Shown here piece after piece: positions 26,066-34,500 of a stretch of DNA of 64,000 nt. Source of the stretch: Actinomadura sp. KC06 (GTDB lineage: Bacteria > Actinomycetota > Actinomycetes > Streptosporangiales > Streptosporangiaceae); assembly GCF_004348735.1 (NCBI RefSeq), contig NZ_SMKT01000022.1:1-64000 (forward strand), read 5' to 3'. The notes under the pieces were generated by a model. It worked only from the letters and a program-made list of their open reading frames with translations, had not been told where the DNA came from and searched no databases. The translations under genes were made by a program, and so were the position numbers. Each line of letters begins with the position of its first letter. The first letter of the stretch is position 1.

Positions 26066-26808
26066 TCGGCCCCCTTGGCGACGAAGGCGTCGCGGTGCTC
26101 GTCTCCGGCGCCGACGAGGTTGAGCTCGAACGTGAACCCCTGCTCGTAGCGATAGCTCCGCTTGACGTCGACGGGATCGATTCCGTTCAGCGACTCCTTG
26201 GCGCGCCGGATCACGTACCGGTCCTTGGCGGCGATGTCCGCGGCGACCTCCATAGCCTTGCCGCGCAGTTCGTCCTCCGGGACGACCTCCAGCACCGACC
26301 CGTAATGGTGCAATTCCTCGGCCGTGACGTTGCGGCACGTGTAGACCATCGCGCGCATCAGATGCTGCGGGACGAGCCGCGCCAGATGTGTGGCGGCGCC
26401 GAGCGCACCGCGGTCCACCTCGGGCAGCCCGAAGTAGGCGTCCCGCGAGGCGATCACGATGTCGGCGTTGCCCGCGAGCCCGACGCCGCCCCCGAGGCAG
26501 AACCCGTGGACGGCCGCCACGACCGGAACCTCGCAGTCGTACACGGCCGCGAAGGCCGCGTAGCAGCCGCGGTTGGCGCCGACGAGGGCGGCATGGCCCT
26601 CCGTGCTCTGCATCTCCTTGATGTCGACCCCGGCGTTGAAGCCCCGTCCCTCCGCGCGGAGCACGACCGCGCCGACCTCCGGATCGCGGCCCGCCGCGAG
26701 CACCGCGCCGGCCAGCTCGTACCAGCCCGCGACGGTGAGCGCGTTGACCGGCGGCGCGGCCACGACGATCTCGGCGACCCCGTCCAGGGTCGTGGTGGAG
26801 ACTCCCAT
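26062..26808 (-). CDS. echA20: Enoyl-CoA hydratase-fold ring hydrolase EchA20
   Basis: A 248-residue crotonase-family protein (GRGFNAGVDIKEMQS, VHGFCLGGGVGLAGNADIVIAS, FGLPEVDRGALGAATHLARLVP). In HIP catabolism EchA20 hydrolytically opens ring D. The Asp in PEVDRG and the synteny with ipdAB support this over a simple hydratase. It is the first gene of the minus-strand block and starts only 12 bases from a KstR2-like operator shared with the divergent SDR genes. Confidence 0.86.
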   Translation of the reverse strand: MGVSTTTLDGVAEIVVAAPPVNALTVAGWYELAGAVLAAGRDPEVGAVVLRAEGRGFNAGVDIKEMQSTEGHAALVGANRGCYAAFAAVYDCEVPVVAAVHGFCLGGGVGLAGNADIVIASRDAYFGLPEVDRGALGAATHLARLVPQHLMRAMVYTCRNVTAEELHHYGSVLEVVPEDELRGKAMEVAADIAAKDRYVIRRAKESLNGIDPVDVKRSYRYEQGFTFELNLVGAGDEHRDAFVAKGAE

Positions 26809-26810
26809 GC

Positions 26811-26850
26811 GCTACCTTTCCACCAAACATTTGTTAGAACAGAAGGTAGC
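26811..26850. promoter_or_regulatory. KstR2 operator nested in an outer inverted repeat
   Basis: ACCAAACATTTGTT (26822-26835) matches the KstR2 consensus frame AnCAAGnnCTTGnT and is nearly the reverse complement of the operator before fadE30. It is flanked by perfect 8-base arms, GCTACCTT (26811-26818) and AAGGTAGC (26843-26850). It lies between divergent echA20 and the SDR pair and should control both directions. Confidence 0.72.
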
Positions 26851-26872
26851 AGAGCCTCCTAGAGGAGACGGA

Positions 26873-27640
26873 ATGTCACTGACGCTCGACCTGAGCGGCA
26901 AGACCGCCGTGGTCACCGGGGGCGTCCGCGGGGTCGGCGCGGGCATCAGCCGCGCCCTCCTGGACGCGGGCGCCGACGTCGTCGCGGTCGCCCGCCGCGA
27001 GCCCGAGACGCTGCCGGAGGCGGGCGGCCGGACCGCGAGGTTCGTGTCCCTGGACGCCCGCGACCCCGACGCCGCCGAGGCCTTCGCGGCCGGCCTGGAC
27101 CGCGTCGACGTCCTCGTCAACAACGCCGGCGGCGCCCCGTTCCTGCCGGTCGCCGACGGCCCCGTCCGCACCCACATCAAGATCATCGAGCTGAACCTGA
27201 CCGCCGCGCTGATCATGGCGCGAGCCCTTCGGCCGCGCATGCTCGACAGCGGCGGCGGCTCGGTCGTCAACATCTCCAGCGTGAGCGGTGTGCGCCCCTC
27301 GCCCGGCACCGCCGCTTACGGCGCCGCCAAGGCCGGCCTGCACAACCTCACCCAGTCACTGGCCGTCGAATGGGCCCCGGACATCCGGGTCAACGCGCTG
27401 ACACTCGGCATGGTCCGCACCGAGCTGTCGCACCTGCACTACGGAGACGAGGCGGGCGTCCAGGCCGTGGCGGACACCGTCCCCCTCGGCCGCCTCGCCG
27501 ACCCCTACGAGGTCGGCGCGGCCTGCGTGTTCCTGGCGTCCGACCTCGCGTCCTACGTCACCGGCTCGACGATGCTGCTGCACGGCGGGGGAGAGCGCCC
27601 CGCCTTCCTGGACGCCGCCACCGTCAACAAGGACCAGTGA
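26873..27640 (+). CDS. SDR-family oxidoreductase of the KstR2 regulon (Rv3549c-like)
   Basis: A 255-residue short-chain dehydrogenase with TGGVRGVGAGI, NNAGG, NISSVSGVRPSPGTAAYGAAKAG and a C-terminal LHGGGERPAF. GAGGAGA precedes the ATG at 26873. A longer frame upstream overlaps echA20 and is rejected. Its place divergent from echA20, and its coupling to a second longer SDR, match Rv3549c-Rv3548c of M. tuberculosis, whose exact reactions in C/D-ring breakdown are not settled. The stop overlaps the next start (TGATG). Confidence 0.83.
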   Translation: MSLTLDLSGKTAVVTGGVRGVGAGISRALLDAGADVVAVARREPETLPEAGGRTARFVSLDARDPDAAEAFAAGLDRVDVLVNNAGGAPFLPVADGPVRTHIKIIELNLTAALIMARALRPRMLDSGGGSVVNISSVSGVRPSPGTAAYGAAKAGLHNLTQSLAVEWAPDIRVNALTLGMVRTELSHLHYGDEAGVQAVADTVPLGRLADPYEVGAACVFLASDLASYVTGSTMLLHGGGERPAFLDAATVNKDQ

Positions 27641-28545
27641 TGATCTGCAAGGACCGCGTCGTCGCAGTCACCGGCGCGGGCCGCGGCCTCGGCCGCGCCC
27701 ACGCCCTGGAATTCGCCCGCCAGGGCGCGCACGTCGTCGTGAACGACCTGGGCGTGGCCCGCGACGGCACCGGCGACGCCTCCTCCGGGCCGGCGCACGA
27801 CGTCGTCCAGGAAATCCAGTCCATGGGAGGCCGGGCGGTCGCCCACACGGCTGACATAGCCACCGACATAGGAGCCGCGTCCCTGATCGCCACCGCGCTC
27901 GACACGTTCGGACGCCTGGACACCCTCGTCAACAACGCCGGTTTCCTCCGCGACCGCATGCTGATCAACCTCGACGAGGACGAATGGGACGCCGTCATGC
28001 GCGTCCACCTCAAGGGCCACTTCCTGCCGCTCAAACACGCGGGCAGGTACTGGCGAACCGAGACCAAAGCAGGCCGCCCGGTGGACGCCCGCATCATCAA
28101 CACCTCGTCCGGCGCGGGCCTGCTGGGCAGCGTCGGCCAGGGCAACTACTCCGCCGCCAAAGCCGGAATCGTGGGCCTGACACTGGTGGCGTCCGCCGAA
28201 CTGGCCCGCTACGGAGTGACGGTCAACGCGATCGCCCCCGCCGCCCGCACCCGCATGACCGAAGACGTCTTCGCACAAACAATGGCCGCCCCCGCCGAAG
28301 GCGAATTCGACGCGATGGCCCCAGAAAACGTCTCGCCCCTCGTCGTCTGGCTAGGCTCCGCAGAATCACGACACATAACCGGACGGGTCTTCGAGGCCGA
28401 AGCCGGAAAGATCTGCGTCATGGACGCCTTCCGCCACGGCCCGTCCATCGACAAGGGCGCCCGCTGGAACCCGTCCGAGATAGGCGCAGCGGTCACCGCC
28501 CTACTCGCCAAAACCCCAACCCCCGAACCGGTCTACGGCGCATAA
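27640..28545 (+). CDS. SDR-family oxidoreductase of the KstR2 regulon (Rv3548c-like)
   Basis: A 301-residue SDR of the long 3-hydroxyacyl-CoA dehydrogenase-like type. It shows TGAGRGLGRAHALEFARQGAHVVVNDLG, NNAGFLRDRML and NTSSGAGLLGSVGQGNYSAAKAG, and ends with a family-specific tail of about 60 residues (GRVFEAEAGKICVMDAFRHGPSIDKG). This N-terminal style is shared with multifunctional beta-oxidation dehydrogenases. It closes the second KstR2 block. The 3' third has weaker GC bias than the rest of the block. The next gene is convergent, with stop codons one base apart. Confidence 0.83.
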   Translation: MICKDRVVAVTGAGRGLGRAHALEFARQGAHVVVNDLGVARDGTGDASSGPAHDVVQEIQSMGGRAVAHTADIATDIGAASLIATALDTFGRLDTLVNNAGFLRDRMLINLDEDEWDAVMRVHLKGHFLPLKHAGRYWRTETKAGRPVDARIINTSSGAGLLGSVGQGNYSAAKAGIVGLTLVASAELARYGVTVNAIAPAARTRMTEDVFAQTMAAPAEGEFDAMAPENVSPLVVWLGSAESRHITGRVFEAEAGKICVMDAFRHGPSIDKGARWNPSEIGAAVTALLAKTPTPEPVYGA

Positions 28546-28546
28546 T

Positions 28547-28843
28547 TCAGCGCCGCCGATAGGCATCGGCACGATGCGAGATCATGGTGACAGCGATGAC
28601 GACGGTGTCGTCTTCGATGAGGTACAGAACGCGGTACGCGCCGCGCCGGGCGCAATACTGCGGTGCGAGGGGTTCGACGAGAGGCTTGCCGACCCGGTAC
28701 GGGTCGTCGGCGAGGGGGCCGTTGACGAACTCCCAGCAGGCGGCGGCGATCTTCTCCGGCATCCGCTGAAGCGCCCGGGCGGCCGCCGGACGCAGGATGA
28801 TCCGGTAGCGCTCGGGGTGCGGCTCCTGGGACGGTCCGGTCAC
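28547..28843 (-). CDS. relE: RelE/ParE-family toxin
   Basis: A 98-residue RelE-superfamily protein with the typical core: YRIILRPAAARALQRMP, RVGKPLVEPLAPQYCARRGAYRVLYLIEDDTVVIAVTMISHRADAYRR. RelE toxins cleave mRNA at the ribosome, and the C-terminal HRADAYRR tail is typical of active members. The GTG start overlaps the antitoxin stop (GTGA), so the toxin is made after its antitoxin from one mRNA. Convergent to the SDR pair. Confidence 0.88.
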   Translation of the reverse strand: MTGPSQEPHPERYRIILRPAAARALQRMPEKIAAACWEFVNGPLADDPYRVGKPLVEPLAPQYCARRGAYRVLYLIEDDTVVIAVTMISHRADAYRRR

Positions 28844-29238
28844 TTGGCGGCCTCGTGGCGGTGGCGCATGATGATCGCCTTCAGCGCCGCCATGCACACC
28901 TCGTCGGGGACTCCGGCCGCGTGCATGTCGGAGATCACATCGGTCTGGTCTCCGAGATCGATCCCGTCGGCGCGAGCCGCGATGATCTCGCTCATCTCAT
29001 CGCCGGTGATGTAACGTCCGGCCTCGGCGTCGTGCTCGGACTCGAGCACGCCGCGCATGAGCGCCGGGTCGGACAGGACCTCGATCGTCTCCATGATCGC
29101 TTCGTAGTCGTCGTCGGCGATCATCACGACGGCGGGCCTGCCGTTGCGGGTGACGCGGATGCGCTGGTGCGTCTTGACGGCCTCTTCGACCAGACTGGAG
29201 AACAGCTGCCTGGCCTCGGCCACCGGAAGCGTCGTCAT
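28840..29238 (-). CDS. Phd/YefM-family antitoxin with long C-terminal extension
   Basis: A 132-residue protein. Residues 1-60 are the Phd/YefM DNA-binding fold (LPVAEARQLFSSLVEEAVKTHQRIRVTRNGRPAVVMIADDDYEAIMETIEVLSD). Usual antitoxins end near residue 85-90, but this one continues for about 45 residues (ITGDEMSEIIAARADGIDLG...AALKAIIMRHRHEAAK), predicted helical. It should neutralise RelE and autorepress the operon. A perfect TATAAT lies seven bases before the ATG, so the mRNA is probably leaderless. Confidence 0.85.
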   Translation of the reverse strand: MTTLPVAEARQLFSSLVEEAVKTHQRIRVTRNGRPAVVMIADDDYEAIMETIEVLSDPALMRGVLESEHDAEAGRYITGDEMSEIIAARADGIDLGDQTDVISDMHAAGVPDEVCMAALKAIIMRHRHEAAK

Positions 29239-29245
29239 GTACAGA

Positions 29246-29251
29246 ATTATA
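29246..29251 (-). promoter_or_regulatory. -10 box of the toxin-antitoxin operon
   Basis: TATAAT read on the minus strand, with seven bases (TCTGTAC) before the antitoxin ATG. That spacing puts the transcription start at or next to the start codon. No good -35 is visible. Confidence 0.6.
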
Positions 29252-29334
29252 GCCAACTCGGCGGTGTCGGCCGGTGTTGTCAGGGGAGCGGGGTGGCGGT
29301 GAAGGTGTCGGCCGGGCTGACAGACTCTTCGGCC

Positions 29335-29874
29335 ATGGCGAACAGCGGACTGTGGGTCGGCGTCCTCACCGCGCTGACCGCACTCGGAGCCAGCTACATC
29401 ACCTCGCGGGCAACCTTGCGCGCGGCGCTGACTCAAGCCCGGACGACGACACGGGCGGAGGCCCTTCGTCAGCAGCACGAGCGGCGCCGATCCTCCTATC
29501 GGGAAATGATGAGCTGCGTACACGCGTTCAACGCGATCACGTGGCAGATCGATGAGGTCGACGCGACGAGCGACCGTGAGGGCAAGGACCGGCTCCTGTC
29601 GCAGATGTTCGAGCGCATCGGCCCGGCCATCGCGGACATGAACAGGGCGATCCACGAGGTCCGGCTGGACGGCCCTACCGGGGTCTCCGATGCGGCAGAT
29701 CACACGCGGAATCTGGCGCGCGAGGTGCAGTCGCTCCTCAAGACGCTCATCGGTGATCACAGCCCGGACGGGCGGGACGCGTATGACGCCGCCTACCGGG
29801 ATTTCCGGGAGTCCTACGTCACGTTCATCGCTCTGGCGCGAGAAGCCCTTGAGGTGAAGGACGAGGACGCCTAG
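29335..29874 (+). CDS. Membrane-anchored coiled-coil protein of unknown function
   Basis: A 179-residue protein with an N-terminal hydrophobic helix (GLWVGVLTALTALGASYIT, about residues 6-24), then charged helical segments rich in Arg, Glu and Gln (ARTTTRAEALRQQHERRRSSYREM), suggesting a membrane anchor with a cytoplasmic helical domain. The layout resembles small actinobacterial proteins of unknown role that often sit near mobile or toxin-antitoxin genes. It diverges from the antitoxin with about 96 bases between. No enzymatic motif is visible. Confidence 0.65.
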   Translation: MANSGLWVGVLTALTALGASYITSRATLRAALTQARTTTRAEALRQQHERRRSSYREMMSCVHAFNAITWQIDEVDATSDREGKDRLLSQMFERIGPAIADMNRAIHEVRLDGPTGVSDAADHTRNLAREVQSLLKTLIGDHSPDGRDAYDAAYRDFRESYVTFIALAREALEVKDEDA

Positions 29875-29892
29875 CCCGGACCGGCCTGGGAG

Positions 29893-31320
29893 TCAGCGGG
29901 GGCGGTAGTCCTGTAGGTAGCGGTGCACCTTGTCGGTGTACGGCTTGAATCTGGCAGGGACGCCGCCCTCCTTGACGACCGTCTTGGACGAGCTGCGGTA
30001 GGTGGCGGCGAGGTTAAGAGCCGGGTCGCCCGGGACGTTCTTCAGGTCTTTGCCCCAGTAGCAGAGGAACCGGCCCATCGCCGGGATCGACATTTCCGGA
30101 GTGATCTGCTCGGGCTTCGGCTCCGGGTTGTTGAGGCCGCCCGGCTGCCAGGCCACCAGGACGCTGGGCGTCCAGCGGGCGATGCCGTATTCGTCCTTGG
30201 CCGGGTCGGACAGGTTCGGGTTGAAGCCGCTCTCCGTCTTGAGCATCGCCGCGATCAGCGCGGGGCTCAGGCCGGGCATCTCGCACCAGGTGCCCGCCTT
30301 GACGATCAGGTCGCGGTATTGCGCGGGGACGTCGGACTCGGCGCGCAGCCAGCGGCCGTGGTTCCCGGACGAGGCGGAGCCGTCGTCCCCGCCTCCGATC
30401 ACTGCCCAGAGAACACCGGCGGCGACGGCGGCGACGGCCGCTCCGGCTCCGGCGATCACGCCGGTCCGCCGCCGGAGGCGCGGACGGCGCCGTGCCGGCT
30501 TGGCAGGTGAGGGGTCGGGGAGCGGGTCGGTGTCGATCTCGCTGGTGGCCTCGCCGAGCGCGTTCCCGAACTCCGTCGCGGACGTCCAGCGTCGTTCCCG
30601 GTCGGGCTCCAGCGCGCGGAGCACGGCCGCGTCCACGCCGGGCGGGATGCCGGGGCGGAGCTCGCCGGGCGGACGGGCCGGGCTCGCGGGCGGCTCGCCG
30701 GTCAGCAGGTGGTAGGTGAGGGCGCCGAGGCCGTACACGTCCGAGCGGCGGTCAGGGGCGCCGTCGATCTGGGTCTGCTCGGGGGCCATGTAGCCGGGCG
30801 ATCCGGCGGGAAGCGTCAGGCTCGACAGGCGGTCCTCGGTCCGCGCGATGCCGAGGTCGGAGATCATGAGCCGCTCGCCGCCACCGGACGACGACCGCAG
30901 CAGCACGTTGGACGGCTTGAGGTCGCGGTGCACAACGCCCAGGTCGTGCAGCTCCTGGACGCCCCGGATGATCTCCCGGGCGGTGCGGAGCGCCTCGTTC
31001 AGCGGGAGCGGGCCGTCGGCGAGCCGCTCGGAGAGGGTGCCGCGGTCGGCGTAGGTCATCACGAAGTAGGGGCGGCCGTCCGGCAGCTCGCCGATGTCGA
31101 AGACCTGGACGACCCGGTGCGAGTCGGCGCGCCGCAGCAGCCGGGCCTCCTGGACGAACCGCTCCCGCACGTCGGTGCGCAGCGTCCAGTGCTCCCCCAG
31201 GATCTTGATCGCGACGGGGGAGTCGAGCTCCGGGTCGTGCCCCAGCCAGACGGAGGCGAACCCGCCCGATCCGAGGAGGCGGTCGATCCGGTAGCGGCCG
31301 GCGGCTGTCGGGTAGTCCAC
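29893..31320 (-). CDS. Ser/Thr protein kinase fused to an extracellular lytic transglycosylase-like domain
   Basis: A 475-residue protein. Residues about 10-265 are a Hanks-type kinase: LLGSGGFASVWLG loop, HRDLKPSNVLL at 131, DLG in place of DFG, and GYMAPEQ. A basic stretch RRRPRLRRRTG leads to one membrane helix (about 288-310). The outside domain resembles soluble lytic transglycosylases: MLKTESGFNPNLSD with the putative catalytic Glu at 363, then YGIARWTPSVL and a wall-hydrolase-like C-terminus. Most such kinases instead carry PASTA or other sensor domains. The start is uncertain: GTG at 31320 has GGGAGG very close, and TTG at 31329 has none. It could sense or cut peptidoglycan while signalling inside. 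The fusion is seen; the activity of the outer domain is inferred. Confidence 0.85.
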   Translation of the reverse strand: MDYPTAAGRYRIDRLLGSGGFASVWLGHDPELDSPVAIKILGEHWTLRTDVRERFVQEARLLRRADSHRVVQVFDIGELPDGRPYFVMTYADRGTLSERLADGPLPLNEALRTAREIIRGVQELHDLGVVHRDLKPSNVLLRSSSGGGERLMISDLGIARTEDRLSSLTLPAGSPGYMAPEQTQIDGAPDRRSDVYGLGALTYHLLTGEPPASPARPPGELRPGIPPGVDAAVLRALEPDRERRWTSATEFGNALGEATSEIDTDPLPDPSPAKPARRRPRLRRRTGVIAGAGAAVAAVAAGVLWAVIGGGDDGSASSGNHGRWLRAESDVPAQYRDLIVKAGTWCEMPGLSPALIAAMLKTESGFNPNLSDPAKDEYGIARWTPSVLVAWQPGGLNNPEPKPEQITPEMSIPAMGRFLCYWGKDLKNVPGDPALNLAATYRSSSKTVVKEGGVPARFKPYTDKVHRYLQDYRPR

Positions 31321-31563
31321 GCCTCCCAATGATGAACGATCGGCGTCGGCGCGTGCAGTGTCTTGCCGTGAACGGCCGAACGCGTCGCGTATGCGGTAGG
31401 ACCGGAATGTCGTCTTGGACGGGGACGTTCTAAAAGGTTGCCCGGAAAACGGATCGCTTTCTGTGGGGCGCTCCGGCTACGGTTCGTAGGTTTGCGGGGC
31501 GCCGGGCCCGCCGGGCGGACACGGCCCGACCCCATATCTTTGTCGATGGTAATGAGGACGAGT

Positions 31564-34500
31564 GTGAGATCGCCGCTCGCCGACGCGCGTGCGCGGCTGC
31601 CACGGCTGATGCTGCGCGACCAGCACCGGCTGCGCCGCCGGATCGACGGCGCCCAGAAGATGCGGGACGCCGGCCGCCGCGCCAAGGCCGCCGAGGAGAT
31701 CACCGCCGATGTCGGCGCCGCGGAGAAGCGGGTCGAGCGGCGGCGGCTCGCCGTGCCCGCGATCACCTATCCGGCGCAGCTCCCGGTCGCGCAGAAGAAG
31801 GACGACATCCTCGCCGCGATCCGCGACCACCAGGTCGTGATCGTCGCGGGGGAGACGGGGTCGGGGAAGACCACGCAGATCCCGAAGATCTGCCTTGAGC
31901 TGGGCCGGGGCGTCCTCGGCTCGATCGGCCACACCCAGCCGCGGCGGCTCGCCGCCCGGACGGTCGCCGACCGCATCGCCGAAGAACTCGGCACCGAGCT
32001 GGGCGAGGCCGTCGGGTACAAGGTGCGCTTCACCGACCGGTCGAGCGACGACACGCTCGTCAAGCTGATGACGGACGGCATCCTGCTCGCCGAGATCCAG
32101 ACCGACCGGCTGCTCCGCCAGTACGACACGCTGATCATCGACGAGGCGCACGAGCGGAGCCTGAACATCGACTTCCTGCTCGGCTACGTCAAGGAGGTCC
32201 TGCCGCGCCGCCCCGACCTCAAGGTGATCATCACTTCGGCGACGATCGACCCCGAGCGGTTCTCGGAGCATTTCGGGGACGCGCCGATCGTGGAGGTGTC
32301 GGGCCGGACGTATCCGGTCGAGGTGCGGTACCGGCCCGTCGTCGACCCGGACGACCCGTCCGCCGATCCCGATCGCGACCAGATCCAGGCGATCCTGGAC
32401 GCCGTGGACGAGCTGGGCCGCGAGGCGCCCGGAGACGTCCTGGTGTTCCTCAGCGGCGAACGGGAGATCCGCGATACCGCCGACGCGCTGACCAAGCACT
32501 TCACGCGGCGGCGAGAGACGACGGACGTGCTGCCGCTGTATGCGCGGTTGTCGTCCGCCGAACAGCATCGCGTGTTCCAGCCGCATCGGGGGCGCCGGAT
32601 CGTGCTGGCGACGAACGTCGCGGAGACGTCGCTGACCGTCCCGGGCATCAAATACGTCGTCGATCCCGGCACCGCGCGCATTTCCCGGTACAGCCACCGG
32701 CTGAAAGTGCAGCGGCTGCCGATCGAGCCGGTGTCGCAGGCGTCGGCGAACCAGCGCAAGGGGCGCTGCGGCCGCGTGTCCGAGGGCGTGTGCATCCGGC
32801 TGTATTCCGAGGACGATTTCGAGTCGCGTCCCGAATTCACCGACCCGGAGATCCTGCGGACGAATCTCGCCTCCGTCATTCTGCAGATGACGTCGCTGGG
32901 GCTCGGCGACATCGCGGCGTTCCCGTTCGTGGAGCCGCCGGATCGGCGCAACGTCAAGGCCGGGGTCGATCTGCTACACGAGCTGGGCGCCATCGACCCG
33001 TCCCAGAGCGACCCGCGCAAGCGCCTCACCCCGCTCGGCCGCCGCCTCGCCCAGCTTCCCGTCGACCCGCGGCTCGGCCGGATGATCCTGGAGGCCGACA
33101 AGAACGGCTGCGTCCGCGAGGTGCTGATCATCACGGCCGCGCTGTCGATCCAGGACCCGCGCGAGCGTCCCGCCGAACAGCAGCAGGCGGCCGACGACAA
33201 GCACCGCCGGTTCGCCGACCCCACGTCCGACTTCCTGGCCTACCTGAATCTGTGGAATTACCTGCGCGAGCAGCAGAAGGAGTTGTCGGGGAGCGCGTTC
33301 CGGCGGATGTGCAAGAGCGAGTTCCTGCATTTCCTGCGCGTCCGCGAATGGCAGGACCTGCACGGGCAGCTCAAGCAGGTCGCCAAGTCGCTCGGCGTGA
33401 CGCTCAACACCGCCGACGCCGCGCCTGACCGCGTCCACATGTCGTTGCTCGCGGGCCTGCTGTCCCACATCGGCCTCGCCGACGCCGAGAAGAAGGACAG
33501 GCAGCGCCGCGGCCAGGAATATCTCGGGGCGCGTGGCGCGAAGTTCGCCGTTTTCCCTGGATCGTCGCTGTTCAAGAAGCCGCCGCGCTGGGTCATGTCG
33601 GCGGAGCTGGTCGAGACGTCCCGGCTATGGGGACGCGTCAACGCCAGAATCGAACCCGACTGGATCGAGCCGCTCGCCGAGCACCTCGTCAAGCGCAACT
33701 ACAGCGAGCCGCACTGGTCGAAGAAGCAGGCCGCCGTCATGGCGCATGAGAAGGTCACCCTCTACGGGGTGCCGATCGTCGCCGACCGCCGCGTCAACTA
33801 CGGCCGCATCGACCCGGAACTGTCGCGCGAACTGTTCATCCGGCACGCCCTCGTCGAAGGCGACTGGGAGACCCACCACCGGTTCTTCCACGACAACCGC
33901 GCCCTGCTCGACGAGGTCGAGGAACTTGAGCACCGCGCCCGCCGCCGCGACATCCTCGTGGACGACGAGACGCTCTTCGACTTCTACGACGAGCGGATCC
34001 CCGAGGACGTCGTGTCCGGGCGGCACTTCGACTCCTGGTGGAAACGGGCCGCCCGCACCGAGCCCGACCTGCTCGGCTTCGAGAAGTCGATGCTCATCAA
34101 CGAGACGGCGGGCGGCGTCAGCGAATCCGACTACCCGGACGCGTGGAAGCAGGGCGCGCTGCGGCTGCGCCTCACCTACCAGTTCGAGCCGGGCACCGAC
34201 GCGGACGGCGTGACCGTCCACATTCCGGTGCAGATCCTCAACCAGGTCCGGCCGGACGGCTTCGAATGGCAGGTGCCCGGCCTGCGCACCGAACTGATCA
34301 CCGAGCTGATCCGGTCGCTGCCGAAGCAATTGCGGGTCAATTTCGTCCCGGCGCCCGACTACGCCCGCAAGGTCCTCGACCGGGTCGCGCCCCGCACCGA
34401 GCCGCTCCTGGACGCCCTCGAACGCGAGCTGACCGAGATGACGGGCGTCCAGGTCGCGCGGGAGGCGTGGGACCCGTCCCGCCTGCCCGCCCACCTGCGC

